A stretch of 8,807 bases of DNA from positions 1 to 8,807 of the forward strand of contig DUKX01000179.1 in assembly GCA_013329085.1 (NCBI GenBank), given 5' to 3'. Below are positions 1-5,588 of this stretch, piece after piece. The notes under the pieces were generated by a model, which made no database searches, was not told where the DNA came from, and saw only the letters and a program-made list of their open reading frames with translations. This DNA comes from Methanofastidiosum sp. GTDB taxonomy: Archaea > Methanobacteriota_B > Thermococci > Methanofastidiosales > Methanofastidiosaceae. The position numbers and the translations under genes are program-made. Numbering within the stretch: the first letter of the stretch is position 1; the number at the start of each line of letters is the position of its first letter.

Positions 1-434
1 CCTTCAACTCCAAGATATTGATATCCCGATTCTTCTATTGCTTTTTTCATATTGGATATTGAAACAACTTTGGGATTAAAAGTCACATAAACTTTCTCAG
101 AAGATACGTTCACGTTGACTTCAACAACACCGTCTAATCTTCTCAAAGCACTTTCAATTGAGTTGGCACACATTACGCATGTCATTCCACCAACTCTTAG
201 AATAGCTTTTTCATTTATTACATCGTAGCCCGCATCCTTTACAGCACTGTCAAGGTCGTTAATCTTCAGTATTTTTGGGTCATATTCTACAGATGCGATT
301 TCCCTTGCAAGATTAACTTCTGCCTTAGAAACTCCATCTAAATTTAAAAGAGATTTTTCTATAGTTGTAGCGCATGTAGCGCATGTCATTCCAGTTACTT
401 TAATCTCTGCCTTCTTATTCTCTTTTCCCACCAT
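1..434 (-). CDS. copA: Copper-type P1B-ATPase, N-terminal part with two HMA domains (runs off left edge)
   Basis: Partial gene of about 144 visible residues. Translating the minus strand gives two consecutive heavy-metal-associated domains: the first carries GMTCATC at about residues 15-21, the second GMTCVMC at about 89-95. Each CxxC pair sits in the usual beta-alpha-beta-beta-alpha-beta pattern, ending in DAGYDV and ESGYQYLG. Tandem GMTCxxC domains at the N-terminus are typical of Cu(I)-exporting P1B-1 ATPases, which bind cytosolic copper here and pump it out through a membrane core that would lie left of position 1. That core is not visible, so a stand-alone double-HMA chaperone cannot be excluded. 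I chose ATG 432-434, which follows a weak GGGGCG element and lies about 40 bases from the TATA box. An in-frame ATG at 453-455 would add seven residues; one at 486-488 would overlap the TATA box and is unlikely. It probably has its own promoter. Confidence 0.82.
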   Translation of the reverse strand, partial: MVGKENKKAEIKVTGMTCATCATTIEKSLLNLDGVSKAEVNLAREIASVEYDPKILKINDLDSAVKDAGYDVINEKAILRVGGMTCVMCANSIESALRRLDGVVEVNVNVSSEKVYVTFNPKVVSISNMKKAIEESGYQYLGVE

Positions 435-470
435 TTTATCGCCCCATAAATCCATATTATCGTTAAAAGT

Positions 471-478
471 ATTTATAA
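471..478 (-). promoter_or_regulatory. TATA box of the copper ATPase gene
   Basis: On the minus strand TTATAAAT is preceded by an A/G-rich stretch resembling a BRE (GGAAATAA). Its centre near 474.5 predicts transcription start around 448-450. This leaves a 14-16 base leader before ATG 434 and lies just downstream of the alternative ATG 455, which favours 434 as the start. No operator palindrome was recognised next to it. Confidence 0.5.
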
Positions 479-580
479 TTATTTCCATTATTCATTTTTA
501 TTAAAAAATGTTACTTTTCCTATAAATTTAACTAATAATTAATTGAAAAATAGTCATTAAAAATAAGCTAATTAAAAACA

Positions 581-597
581 GCGAAAGGCATATATAG
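581..597 (+). promoter_or_regulatory. Orphan plus-strand BRE/TATA box ahead of the hairpin
   Basis: GCGAAAGG followed by CATATATAG is a good match to an archaeal BRE plus TATA box, yet no plus-strand coding gene starts downstream. The expected start of transcription, about 26 bases from the box centre (near 594), is around 618-620, at the beginning of the left arm of the 614-674 hairpin. It could drive a small structured RNA. In A+T-rich DNA a chance TATA match is also possible. Confidence 0.35.
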
Positions 598-674
598 AAT
601 AATAAAGAAAAAGATTTGAGGGAGAACTTAGAGTCTCCAATGGAATTTTCGACTCATAAGATTCTTCCTCAAAT
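598..674 (-). terminator. Hairpin plus T-rich tract downstream of the Cys/Tyr-rich gene
   Basis: Arms 614-635 and 651-674 pair over 22 base pairs. One pair is G-U (622 with 666), two single-base bulges occur at 656 and 661, and the loop is 15 bases (636-650). On the minus strand the hairpin begins five bases after the TAA stop (679-681) and is followed by a pyrimidine run, CTTTTTCTTTATTATT (613-598). That arrangement resembles an intrinsic terminator. Archaeal termination mainly needs the T tract, so so long a hairpin is more than required; it might also protect the 3' end or belong to a plus-strand RNA. Confidence 0.6.
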
Positions 675-678
675 TATT

Positions 679-1173
679 TTAACAGTTTGTGCAGCTACTG
701 GTGTAACAGCACGAGCATGAACTTGGGCAGTACCAGTCATAGTAGCAGTATCCATTGCATGTGCAGTTGTATCTGTAGTAACCGCATGAACAGTATGACG
801 TGTATGTTGTAGTAGTTGTTTTATGCTCGCAGTCGTAAAGCTGATCTTCTAATGATTTCACCCGAGTTTCATAGTTGTCAACTACTTTTTGTTTCAAATC
901 AACGTTTCTTTGCGCACTATCATACTGAGATTTAAGAGATCTAACTTCCGACTCAAGATCTGTTATCTTCTTATTTTTGTCTGATATTTGCGATTCTAAC
1001 AAAGATATTTTATTATCAAGCCCAATCTTCTCAGTAAGCAAAACATTATACTGAGTTCCTTGCCCCGCGTCTGAAAGTGAACGATACAAGAAAAAGAAGT
1101 TTCCTATTATTGATACTAATAAAAGCACTGCAAGTACTGCAGATAAAACTTTCAATCCATCGCCATTACTCAT
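679..1173 (-). CDS. Membrane-anchored coiled-coil protein with Cys/Tyr-rich tail, unrecognised
   Basis: I do not recognise this 164-residue protein. Its layout is clear. A short N-terminus is followed by one hydrophobic segment (about 9-30), then a charged heptad-patterned region (about 44-113) that should form a coiled coil. Next come a Thr run (119-123) and a tail (124-164) holding 11 Cys and 10 Tyr in 41 residues, with motifs such as CSCGYY, CTCNGYC and CPSSCSCC. There are 12 Cys in all, the first at 115. With the membrane segment acting as a signal anchor the tail would face outside, where it could bind metal or form disulfides; the topology is uncertain because flanking charges are balanced. 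The start is well supported: ATG 1171-1173 has an AGGAGGT ribosome site five bases upstream and a TATA box further up. It lies upstream of, and in the same direction as, the copper ATPase, but a 244-base gap with a terminator-like hairpin separates them. A metal-related role is only a guess. Confidence 0.8.
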   Translation of the reverse strand: MSNGDGLKVLSAVLAVLLLVSIIGNFFFLYRSLSDAGQGTQYNVLLTEKIGLDNKISLLESQISDKNKKITDLESEVRSLKSQYDSAQRNVDLKQKVVDNYETRVKSLEDQLYDCEHKTTTTTYTSYCSCGYYRYNCTCNGYCYYDWYCPSSCSCCYTSSCTNC

Positions 1174-1178
1174 AGCAT

Positions 1179-1185
1179 ACCTCCT
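1179..1185 (-). promoter_or_regulatory. Strong Shine-Dalgarno site of the Cys/Tyr-rich gene
   Basis: AGGAGGT on the minus strand lies five bases before ATG 1173. It is the clearest ribosome binding site in the window, where several other genes lack one. An overlapping upstream ATG (ATGCTATGA) is out of frame and stops at once. Confidence 0.75.
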
Positions 1186-1217
1186 TACTATAATTTAATT
1201 ATTACACTATAAATAAA

Positions 1218-1268
1218 GATGAAACAATATATAAAAGTTTAGATGAAATAATAGTAAAACCGTTTCAT
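1218..1268. repeat. GATGAAAYAATA direct repeats and inverted TTTCAT in the divergent intergenic region
   Basis: GATGAAACAATA (1218-1229) and GATGAAATAATA (1242-1253) match at 11 of 12 positions with a 24-base start-to-start spacing. A third, inverted half-copy, TTTCAT, lies at 1263-1268 and pairs with ATGAAA at 1243-1248. They surround the minus-strand TATA box and precede the wecB promoter, so they could be an operator shared by the divergent genes. Short A+T-rich matches may arise by chance. Confidence 0.3.
1226..1236 (-). promoter_or_regulatory. TATA box of the Cys/Tyr-rich gene
   Basis: On the minus strand TTTTATATATT, preceded by AAAC, is a strong archaeal TATA box centred near 1231. 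Transcription would begin near 1204, leaving a leader of about 30 bases that contains the AGGAGGT site. The box is flanked by two near-identical GATGAAA(C/T)AATA repeats, a possible regulator-binding arrangement. Confidence 0.55.
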
Positions 1269-1292
1269 ATTTTGAAAAAGTCAAATCAAAAC

Positions 1293-1300
1293 TTTTAAAA
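1293..1300 (+). promoter_or_regulatory. TATA box of wecB, predicting a leaderless transcript
   Basis: CTTTTAAAAG is centred near 1297, 26 bases before the A of ATG 1323. Transcription would therefore start at or next to the start codon. The sequence just before the ATG has no Shine-Dalgarno element, which agrees with leaderless translation. Confidence 0.5.
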
Positions 1301-1322
1301 GCATAATTTTTAATTATTTCTT

Positions 1323-2411
1323 ATGAAAATACTCTCAATAGTGGGTGCAAGACCTAATTTCATGAAAATAAAGCCCATTTATGAAGAGTTTAAGAAAAGA
1401 AAAATAGATCAGGTTCTCGTACATACAGGTCAACATTATGATGAGAATATGAACAGGGTTTTTTTTGAAGATTTAGAGTTACCAAAACCTGATGTTTTTC
1501 TTGGCATAGGCTCTGGAACGCATGGAGTTCAGACAGGCGCCATGATGTCAAGGATAGAAGAAGTATTGAGTTTAGAAAAGCCTGATTTGACAGTTGTCGT
1601 AGGGGATGTAAATTCTACACTTGCTGGTGCGATATCTTCCATTAAAATGCAGATCCCAGTAGCCCACGTAGAATCTGGATATCGTTCATTTGATATGAGG
1701 ATGCCGGAAGAAATTAACAGGATACTTGTTGACAGAATATCTCAGTTTTTATTTGCACCCACAGAAGATGCAGTAAATAATTTGATATCTGAAGGGGCAG
1801 ATAAAAAAAGGATTTTCTTTGTTGGAAATGTCATGGTTGAGACATTGTTATCTCATCTCCAAAAATCAAAAAAATCTAAAATTCTAAAGAATTTATCTCT
1901 AGAACCCGATAATTATGGGCTGATGACTATCCATAGGGCCGAGAACACAGCCGATCCCGAAAAACTAATTGAATTATTCACTTCTTTAGCTAAAATCGAC
2001 CATAAGATTATTGTCCCCCTCCACCCAAGAACAAAAAAAGTTTTAGAAGAACTTGGATATCTAAAGAAACTTGGGGCAAATGTCGAAATAATTGAGCCGC
2101 TAGGTTATCTTGACTTTTTGTGGTTGATGTCAAACTCAAAATTTGTGATGACTGATTCTGGGGGGATTCAAGAAGAAGCCTTAATGCTGGATATACCTTG
2201 CATAACTCTTAGGGAAAATACTGAGAGGATAGTTACCCTAAAAAATGGTGCAAATATCCTTGTTGGAACAGATACATTAAAATTATCTTCTGCACTACAA
2301 GAAATCCCAAAAAGAAAGAGAATATACCCAAAACCTCCGCTATGGGACGATAAAGTTTCAAAAAGAATTGCTGATTCAATAATTAGGCATCCTGACCTTT
2401 TTGCCCTTTAA
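1323..2411 (+). CDS. wecB: UDP-N-acetylglucosamine 2-epimerase, non-hydrolysing
   Basis: This cytosolic enzyme interconverts UDP-GlcNAc and UDP-ManNAc, supplying ManNAc-type sugars for surface polysaccharides or glycoprotein glycans. The 362-residue length matches the family's GT-B double-Rossmann fold. Visible signatures in order are GARPNFMK (8-15), HTGQHYD (34-40), GDVNST (94-99), HVESGYRSFDMRMPEEINR (115-133), TIHRAENT (202-209), HPRT (234-237), DSGGIQEEA (278-286) and RENTER (297-302). Asp95, Glu117, Glu129/130 and His204 line up with catalytic or substrate residues of bacterial WecB/MnaA. The intact His in TIHRAENT and the full-length C-terminal domain fit the non-hydrolysing, not the NeuC hydrolysing, branch, though homology alone cannot prove this. 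ATG 1323 is the natural start because the protein begins directly with the first beta strand. No UDP-ManNAc dehydrogenase (WecC) is in view. Confidence 0.95.
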   Translation: MKILSIVGARPNFMKIKPIYEEFKKRKIDQVLVHTGQHYDENMNRVFFEDLELPKPDVFLGIGSGTHGVQTGAMMSRIEEVLSLEKPDLTVVVGDVNSTLAGAISSIKMQIPVAHVESGYRSFDMRMPEEINRILVDRISQFLFAPTEDAVNNLISEGADKKRIFFVGNVMVETLLSHLQKSKKSKILKNLSLEPDNYGLMTIHRAENTADPEKLIELFTSLAKIDHKIIVPLHPRTKKVLEELGYLKKLGANVEIIEPLGYLDFLWLMSNSKFVMTDSGGIQEEALMLDIPCITLRENTERIVTLKNGANILVGTDTLKLSSALQEIPKRKRIYPKPPLWDDKVSKRIADSIIRHPDLFAL

Positions 2412-2412
2412 A

Positions 2413-2420
2413 TTTATATA
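2413..2420 (+). promoter_or_regulatory. TATA box of the AI-2E family gene
   Basis: TTTATATA, preceded by TTTAAA, lies immediately after the wecB stop codon (2409-2411). The predicted transcription start is near 2443, giving a leader of about 14 bases without a clear Shine-Dalgarno site. The AI-2E gene may therefore be transcribed independently of wecB despite the 45-base gap. Confidence 0.5.
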
Positions 2421-2456
2421 CCCCTATACTATTTATCATTAAAAAGAGACGATGCT

Positions 2457-3581
2457 ATGGAAGAAATTGAGTATAAAATTGCAATTGCCTCAATATTCAC
2501 ATTCTTTCTTATAATTGCGGCACTTACTCTTTTTCCTCTTGTAGATGCACTTATTGTAACATTTGTACTAGTTTACCTCATGAGGTCAATAAACAGCGTA
2601 TTGATTAAATACATGAGCAAAACATATGCTGCAATACTTTCGGCCATAATAATCATAATACCTACTTTTTTACTTTTCTTTTATCTTGCAGCTGCAACTA
2701 TCAATTATGTTATCAAAGAGAAAATTTTTGAGAAATTAATGATGGTATTTAATGACCTTGATGCCTATTCCAAGAATTTATTCATCTCATTTCTTAACTA
2801 CTATGGCATAGAATATTCAAATGACCTTGACAAGATTGCAAATATCTTAACTGCAAAGTTGCATGAACTGATATCGTATATCTCTGAAGAAATTATTGAC
2901 CTTACAATTCATATACCTGAATTTGCAATGAAGCTTTTGCTTGCATCAATACTTGCATTATACCTATTAAAAGAAGGCGGAACTATTAAAAACACATTTG
3001 TTACTTTGTTACCCGAAAATAAAAAGAAGACAATCTCATCCCTTCTTCATGGGATTGACATTGTTTTTGAAAGTATTATCCTCGTTAATATTTTAAAAGC
3101 AATTTTCACTACAATAATAAGTTATTTTATCTTTTTAATATTTGGAATACCTTACCCCTTACTTCTGGCCATCATGTCTGGTTTTATGGATTTTGCGCCA
3201 ATATTGGGCCCTTGGATGTTATTTTCAGGAATTGCTGTCGTCTATATAATGAAAGGGCAGGCAATGACTGGAATTTATGTTTTTATCCTAGGTCAGGTAT
3301 TAGTTACTATAATACCTGAACTTTACATCAAGCCAAAACTTGCAGGAAAATACGCCAAAATACATCCAATGGTATTTTTATTTGGATTCTTTGGAGGGCT
3401 TTTAGCCTTTGGAGCAATAGGAATTTTTGTAGGCCCAATAGCAATTGGAATTGTGATGGTATTCATTAAATACTATCTGTTGGGTAAAGAAATCGAAAGA
3501 AAAAATTCTTTTGTTGATAAAGTACTAACTCAAGTAGACAAGATGATAAAGTTTGAGGGAACTAAAAATGGTAAACTATAA
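2457..3581 (+). CDS. AI-2E family transporter-like membrane protein
   Basis: A 374-residue multi-pass membrane protein with the layout of the AI-2E transporter family (PF01594, TerC/YdiK/TqsA-like permeases). Hydrophobic segments lie at about 8-42 (two), 58-85, 157-172 and 203-230, followed by a cluster over about 232-343. A charged loop (about 86-150) follows the third segment, as usual in this family. Family-like motifs are GIPYPLLLAIMSGFMDFAP (230-248), ILGPW (249-253) and the region 290-328 with KPKLAGKYAKIHP followed by a Gly-rich FGFFGG segment and GPI. Members have been linked to autoinducer-2 export, Na+/H+ exchange or unknown substrates, so the substrate here is unknown and the AI-2 name should not be taken literally. 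Its 3' end overlaps the flippase-like gene by 14 bases, implying co-transcription. ATG 2457 is preceded by an out-of-frame ATG at 2452. Confidence 0.88.
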   Translation: MEEIEYKIAIASIFTFFLIIAALTLFPLVDALIVTFVLVYLMRSINSVLIKYMSKTYAAILSAIIIIIPTFLLFFYLAAATINYVIKEKIFEKLMMVFNDLDAYSKNLFISFLNYYGIEYSNDLDKIANILTAKLHELISYISEEIIDLTIHIPEFAMKLLLASILALYLLKEGGTIKNTFVTLLPENKKKTISSLLHGIDIVFESIILVNILKAIFTTIISYFIFLIFGIPYPLLLAIMSGFMDFAPILGPWMLFSGIAVVYIMKGQAMTGIYVFILGQVLVTIIPELYIKPKLAGKYAKIHPMVFLFGFFGGLLAFGAIGIFVGPIAIGIVMVFIKYYLLGKEIERKNSFVDKVLTQVDKMIKFEGTKNGKL

Positions 3582-4641
3582 GGCCATTCTATCGTTTGCT
3601 GTTGGAATCATACTAATACTAATTTTTGTTCGATTTGTAGGCTATAATGAATTCATTACTTTAATAAAGAGTGCTAATCCCCTATATTTAGGTCTTGCAG
3701 TTGTATTTCAATTGCTTAATTTAATTTTTGAGGCCTATAAATGGAAACCACTACTTGAATCCTTAAAGCCAAAAGTTTCTATGAGAAATGTATTTGTTGC
3801 CACAATGGTTGGTATTTTCTTCAATAATGTTACACCTAGTGCTAAAACAGGAGGAGAGCCAATGAAGACATTTCTTATTTCCAAGGAAGAGGATATCAGC
3901 CCAATTGAAAATGTTTTTGCTACAGTTACTGCGGATAGATTTGTAGAATCCCTACCTTTTTTCGTTCTTGCTATTTTCTCTGTGATGTATGTTAATCTTT
4001 TCTATAGCGTAAGGTGGACTACGATTGCTTTATTGTCATTTGTAATTATTATTTACGTATGTGTACTCTTGGTAGCTACTTACGTCTGTTTCAATAAAGA
4101 AGCTGGCGAGAAAGTCGTTTTCAAATTCTTAAGAATACTAGGAAAATTTTCTAAGAGAATTAATAAATATGAAGATCTGGCAGTATCGATGGTAGAAAAT
4201 TTCCATGGGCAGTTTCAACTAATTCTAAGAAGTAGAAAGGTTTTGTATAAGTCCATTGGGGCATCAATAGTAATGTGGGCCTGCTGGATACTTAGGACAT
4301 ATTTTGTCTTTTTAGCGCTTGGGAAACCTTTGAACCCATTGCTTGTTGCACTTGTATCTACAATAAGTCTTCTCATGGGATTGCTTCCGTTATTGCCCGG
4401 CGGCCTTGGTGTAGTTGAAGTAACAATGACAGTTTTATACGCCTCACTAAAAGTAGGGAAAAATATTGCCCTAACGGCAACTATTTTGGATAGGATCCTT
4501 TCATTTTGGCTTGTTTTAATTTTCGCTGGGATTATTACTTCCTACAATCTACCTAAACTCAAGCCTATGAAATCCGAAGCTAAAAGTCGGATGATAAGCC
4601 ATAATGAAGAAAATGAATCAAATAAACAGATTAATATTTAA
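3568..4641 (+). CDS. Flippase-like LPG_synthase_TM (UPF0104) membrane protein
   Basis: A 357-residue integral membrane protein of the lysylphosphatidylglycerol-synthase transmembrane/UPF0104 type, found in archaea without the aminoacyl-transferase half of bacterial MprF. About eight hydrophobic segments are visible. Family signatures are NNVTPSAKTGGEPMK (about 86-100), PLLPGGLGVVE (274-284) and LDRILSFW (307-314), followed by a last membrane segment and a hydrophilic C-terminal tail of about 30 residues. Relatives are thought to move lipids or polyprenyl-linked glycans across the membrane, so a role in lipid or glycan flipping is inferred, not shown. I chose ATG 3568 over TTG 3553 because GAGGGA (3555-3560) lies seven bases upstream as a ribosome site and the first membrane segment begins directly after it. 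It overlaps the AI-2E gene by 14 bases and should be translated from the same message. Confidence 0.88.
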   Translation: MVNYKAILSFAVGIILILIFVRFVGYNEFITLIKSANPLYLGLAVVFQLLNLIFEAYKWKPLLESLKPKVSMRNVFVATMVGIFFNNVTPSAKTGGEPMKTFLISKEEDISPIENVFATVTADRFVESLPFFVLAIFSVMYVNLFYSVRWTTIALLSFVIIIYVCVLLVATYVCFNKEAGEKVVFKFLRILGKFSKRINKYEDLAVSMVENFHGQFQLILRSRKVLYKSIGASIVMWACWILRTYFVFLALGKPLNPLLVALVSTISLLMGLLPLLPGGLGVVEVTMTVLYASLKVGKNIALTATILDRILSFWLVLIFAGIITSYNLPKLKPMKSEAKSRMISHNEENESNKQINI

Positions 4642-4687
4642 ATAGAACAGGTAATTATAAATTAATTTTATATACTTTAAATATTAA
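4631..4687. repeat. Nested, nearly A+T-only inverted repeat around the GNAT promoter
   Basis: TTAATATTTAAA (4631-4642) is a perfect inverted copy of TTTAAATATTAA (4676-4687). Inside, GTA plus TATAAA (4651-4661, with a two-base AT bulge) pairs with TTTATATAC (4667-4675) around a five-base loop. On the right side the two arms are contiguous, giving 21 pairs with an 8-base bulge on the left. The left arm covers the flippase stop codon and the inner right arm is the GNAT TATA box. It may be an operator, a terminator stem or an A+T-rich coincidence. Confidence 0.35.
4667..4674 (+). promoter_or_regulatory. TATA box of the GNAT gene
   Basis: TTTTATATA is centred near 4671, predicting transcription start around 4693-4698. 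That is just at or before the AGGTGA element and GTG 4698, leaving at most a leader of about ten bases before TTG 4707. Confidence 0.45.
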
Positions 4688-4706
4688 ATTTGATAAGGTG
4701 AATTTG

Positions 4707-5156
4707 TTGAGGGTTAGAGAAGCATCGTTTAGAGACAGATATAATATATATGATCTTATTGATAGTTTGCACAATGTACCCCTAAAGTCTCCAGATGAAA
4801 TTGCTAATTTTAATAAGATACTTACAGAATATATCAAAAATCCGAACATAAAAATATTTGTTGCCGAAGAGAATTTACTTGACAGTGTTGAAATTTGCGG
4901 TTTCTTATCTCTTTTCGTTAAACCAATACTGTTTTACAGTTACAACGTATGTCACATTGAAGACATTGTCATAAAAGACGAGTACAAGGGAAAAGGTGTT
5001 GGGGCAGAACTTTTAGAAGCTGCAATAAACTACGGAAAAAGAGTCAAATGCAAGTACATAACAGTATCAATTGAGGGTGGCGATCCCATGACAAAGAAAT
5101 TCTACAAAGCATGCGGTTTTGCTGAAAACTCTCTTGAAATGAAATACTATTTATAA
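4707..5156 (+). CDS. GNAT-family N-acetyltransferase
   Basis: A 149-residue single-domain acetyltransferase of the GNAT superfamily, which transfers acetyl from acetyl-CoA to an amine. It begins with the usual first strand and helix (RVREASFRDRYNIYDLI). The central strands HIEDIVIKDEYKG lead into the acetyl-CoA pyrophosphate loop KGKGVGAELL (about 94-103), a form of Q/RxxGxG/A with Lys first, followed by helix AAINYGKR. The C-terminal FYKACGF (about 132-138) is the typical late-domain motif. The substrate cannot be told; free amino acids, polyamines and protein N-termini are all possible. The start is uncertain. TTG 4707 has the archaeal ribosome element AGGTGA (4696-4701) five bases upstream. 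GTG 4698 would add three residues and could be a leaderless start, given the TATA position. The gene appears to be transcribed alone. Confidence 0.88.
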   Translation: MRVREASFRDRYNIYDLIDSLHNVPLKSPDEIANFNKILTEYIKNPNIKIFVAEENLLDSVEICGFLSLFVKPILFYSYNVCHIEDIVIKDEYKGKGVGAELLEAAINYGKRVKCKYITVSIEGGDPMTKKFYKACGFAENSLEMKYYL

Positions 5157-5162
5157 TTTTTT
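5157..5162 (+). terminator. T-tract terminator after the GNAT gene
   Basis: Six T residues directly follow the TAA stop (5154-5156), with a further TTTT at 5168-5171. Archaeal RNA polymerase can terminate at such oligo-T tracts without a hairpin, and none is visible here. The downstream gene has its own TATA-like box, which agrees with a transcript ending here. Confidence 0.4.
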
Positions 5163-5187
5163 CCCTATTTTAATTCTATACGAAAAT

Positions 5188-5195
5188 TATTTATT
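5188..5195 (+). promoter_or_regulatory. Weak TATA box of the 105-residue membrane protein gene
   Basis: TTATTTAT is centred near 5191, predicting transcription start around 5218 and a leader of about seven bases before ATG 5225. GTGAT (5217-5221) matches the 3' part of an extended archaeal ribosome site but sits only three bases from the ATG, so translation may be effectively leaderless. Confidence 0.35.
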
Positions 5196-5224
5196 TTGAT
5201 TAATTATAGATATCTTGTGATTTT

Positions 5225-5542
5225 ATGGTGAAAGAGATAAAAAAATTTGATATTGGTTCTGTTGCCAAAATGTTTTTCTTTATTGGGCTGATAATGGGTT
5301 TAATTGCGGGGATAATATTTGCAATTGCTTTTGCAATTGCCGGAGCATTTGGCCCTCAAGTATATCCTGATGTGTATAGTAATATTCCACCTAATACAGG
5401 TGCACTAGTTGCTTTAATAGGGATAGTAGCTTTCCCAATAATATATGCTATTCTAGGGACAATTTCGGGAATAATATTTGCTGGATTTTACAATATTATC
5501 GCTCGAGCAGTCGGTGGCATTAAGGCAGAATTCATAGAATAA
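5225..5542 (+). CDS. Small membrane protein of unknown function, 105 residues
   Basis: I do not recognise a characterised family. A basic N-terminus (KEIKK) precedes a Gly/Ala/Ile-rich hydrophobic segment (about 16-42). A short polar loop with several Pro residues (about 43-58, QVYPDVYSNIPP) follows, then a second long hydrophobic stretch (about 59-92) that may cross once or twice. The C-terminus FYNIIARAVGGIKAEF resembles endings I associate with short uncharacterised membrane proteins of archaea and bacteria that finish with a GGI(K/E)xE(F/L)-like tail. The basic N-terminus suggests it faces the cytoplasm. It lies between the GNAT gene and nurA with separate promoters on both sides, so context gives no functional clue. 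ATG 5225 is the first possible start in the frame after the TATA-like box. Confidence 0.72.
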   Translation: MVKEIKKFDIGSVAKMFFFIGLIMGLIAGIIFAIAFAIAGAFGPQVYPDVYSNIPPNTGALVALIGIVAFPIIYAILGTISGIIFAGFYNIIARAVGGIKAEFIE

Positions 5543-5558
5543 TTTTAGAAGATAGTTT

Positions 5559-5565
5559 TTTATAT
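5559..5565 (+). promoter_or_regulatory. TATA box of the nurA-herA-mre11 operon, predicting a leaderless transcript
   Basis: TTTATAT within a T-rich run is centred near 5562, 26-27 bases before ATG 5589, so transcription would start at the ATG. No Shine-Dalgarno element precedes it. The same T run (5556-5561) may help end the transcript of the upstream 105-residue membrane protein gene. Confidence 0.5.
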
Positions 5566-5588
5566 TCAATTTTCATTTTTAAAACAAG

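Noticed and set aside
456..488. Longer N-terminus for the copper ATPase from ATG 488
   Set aside because: This extension would translate through the TATA box at 471-478 and adds only low-complexity Ile/Asn residues with no domain content.
614..674. Miniature inverted-repeat transposable element
   Set aside because: The hairpin arms look like terminal repeats, but no target-site duplication flanks them and the interior is only 15 bases; terminator or small RNA fits better.
614..674. tRNA or C/D-box RNA
   Set aside because: No cloverleaf, T-arm consensus, or C (RUGAUGA) and D (CUGA) boxes are present.
3553..3567. TTG 3553 as the start of the flippase-like gene
   Set aside because: The GAGGGA ribosome site lies after it and points to ATG 3568; the extra five residues add nothing to the domain.
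4655..4849. Minus-strand open frame of 64 codons over the GNAT start
   Set aside because: It is antisense to the GNAT gene and its promoter, has no family signal, and its sequence is explained by A+T-rich coding DNA on the other strand.
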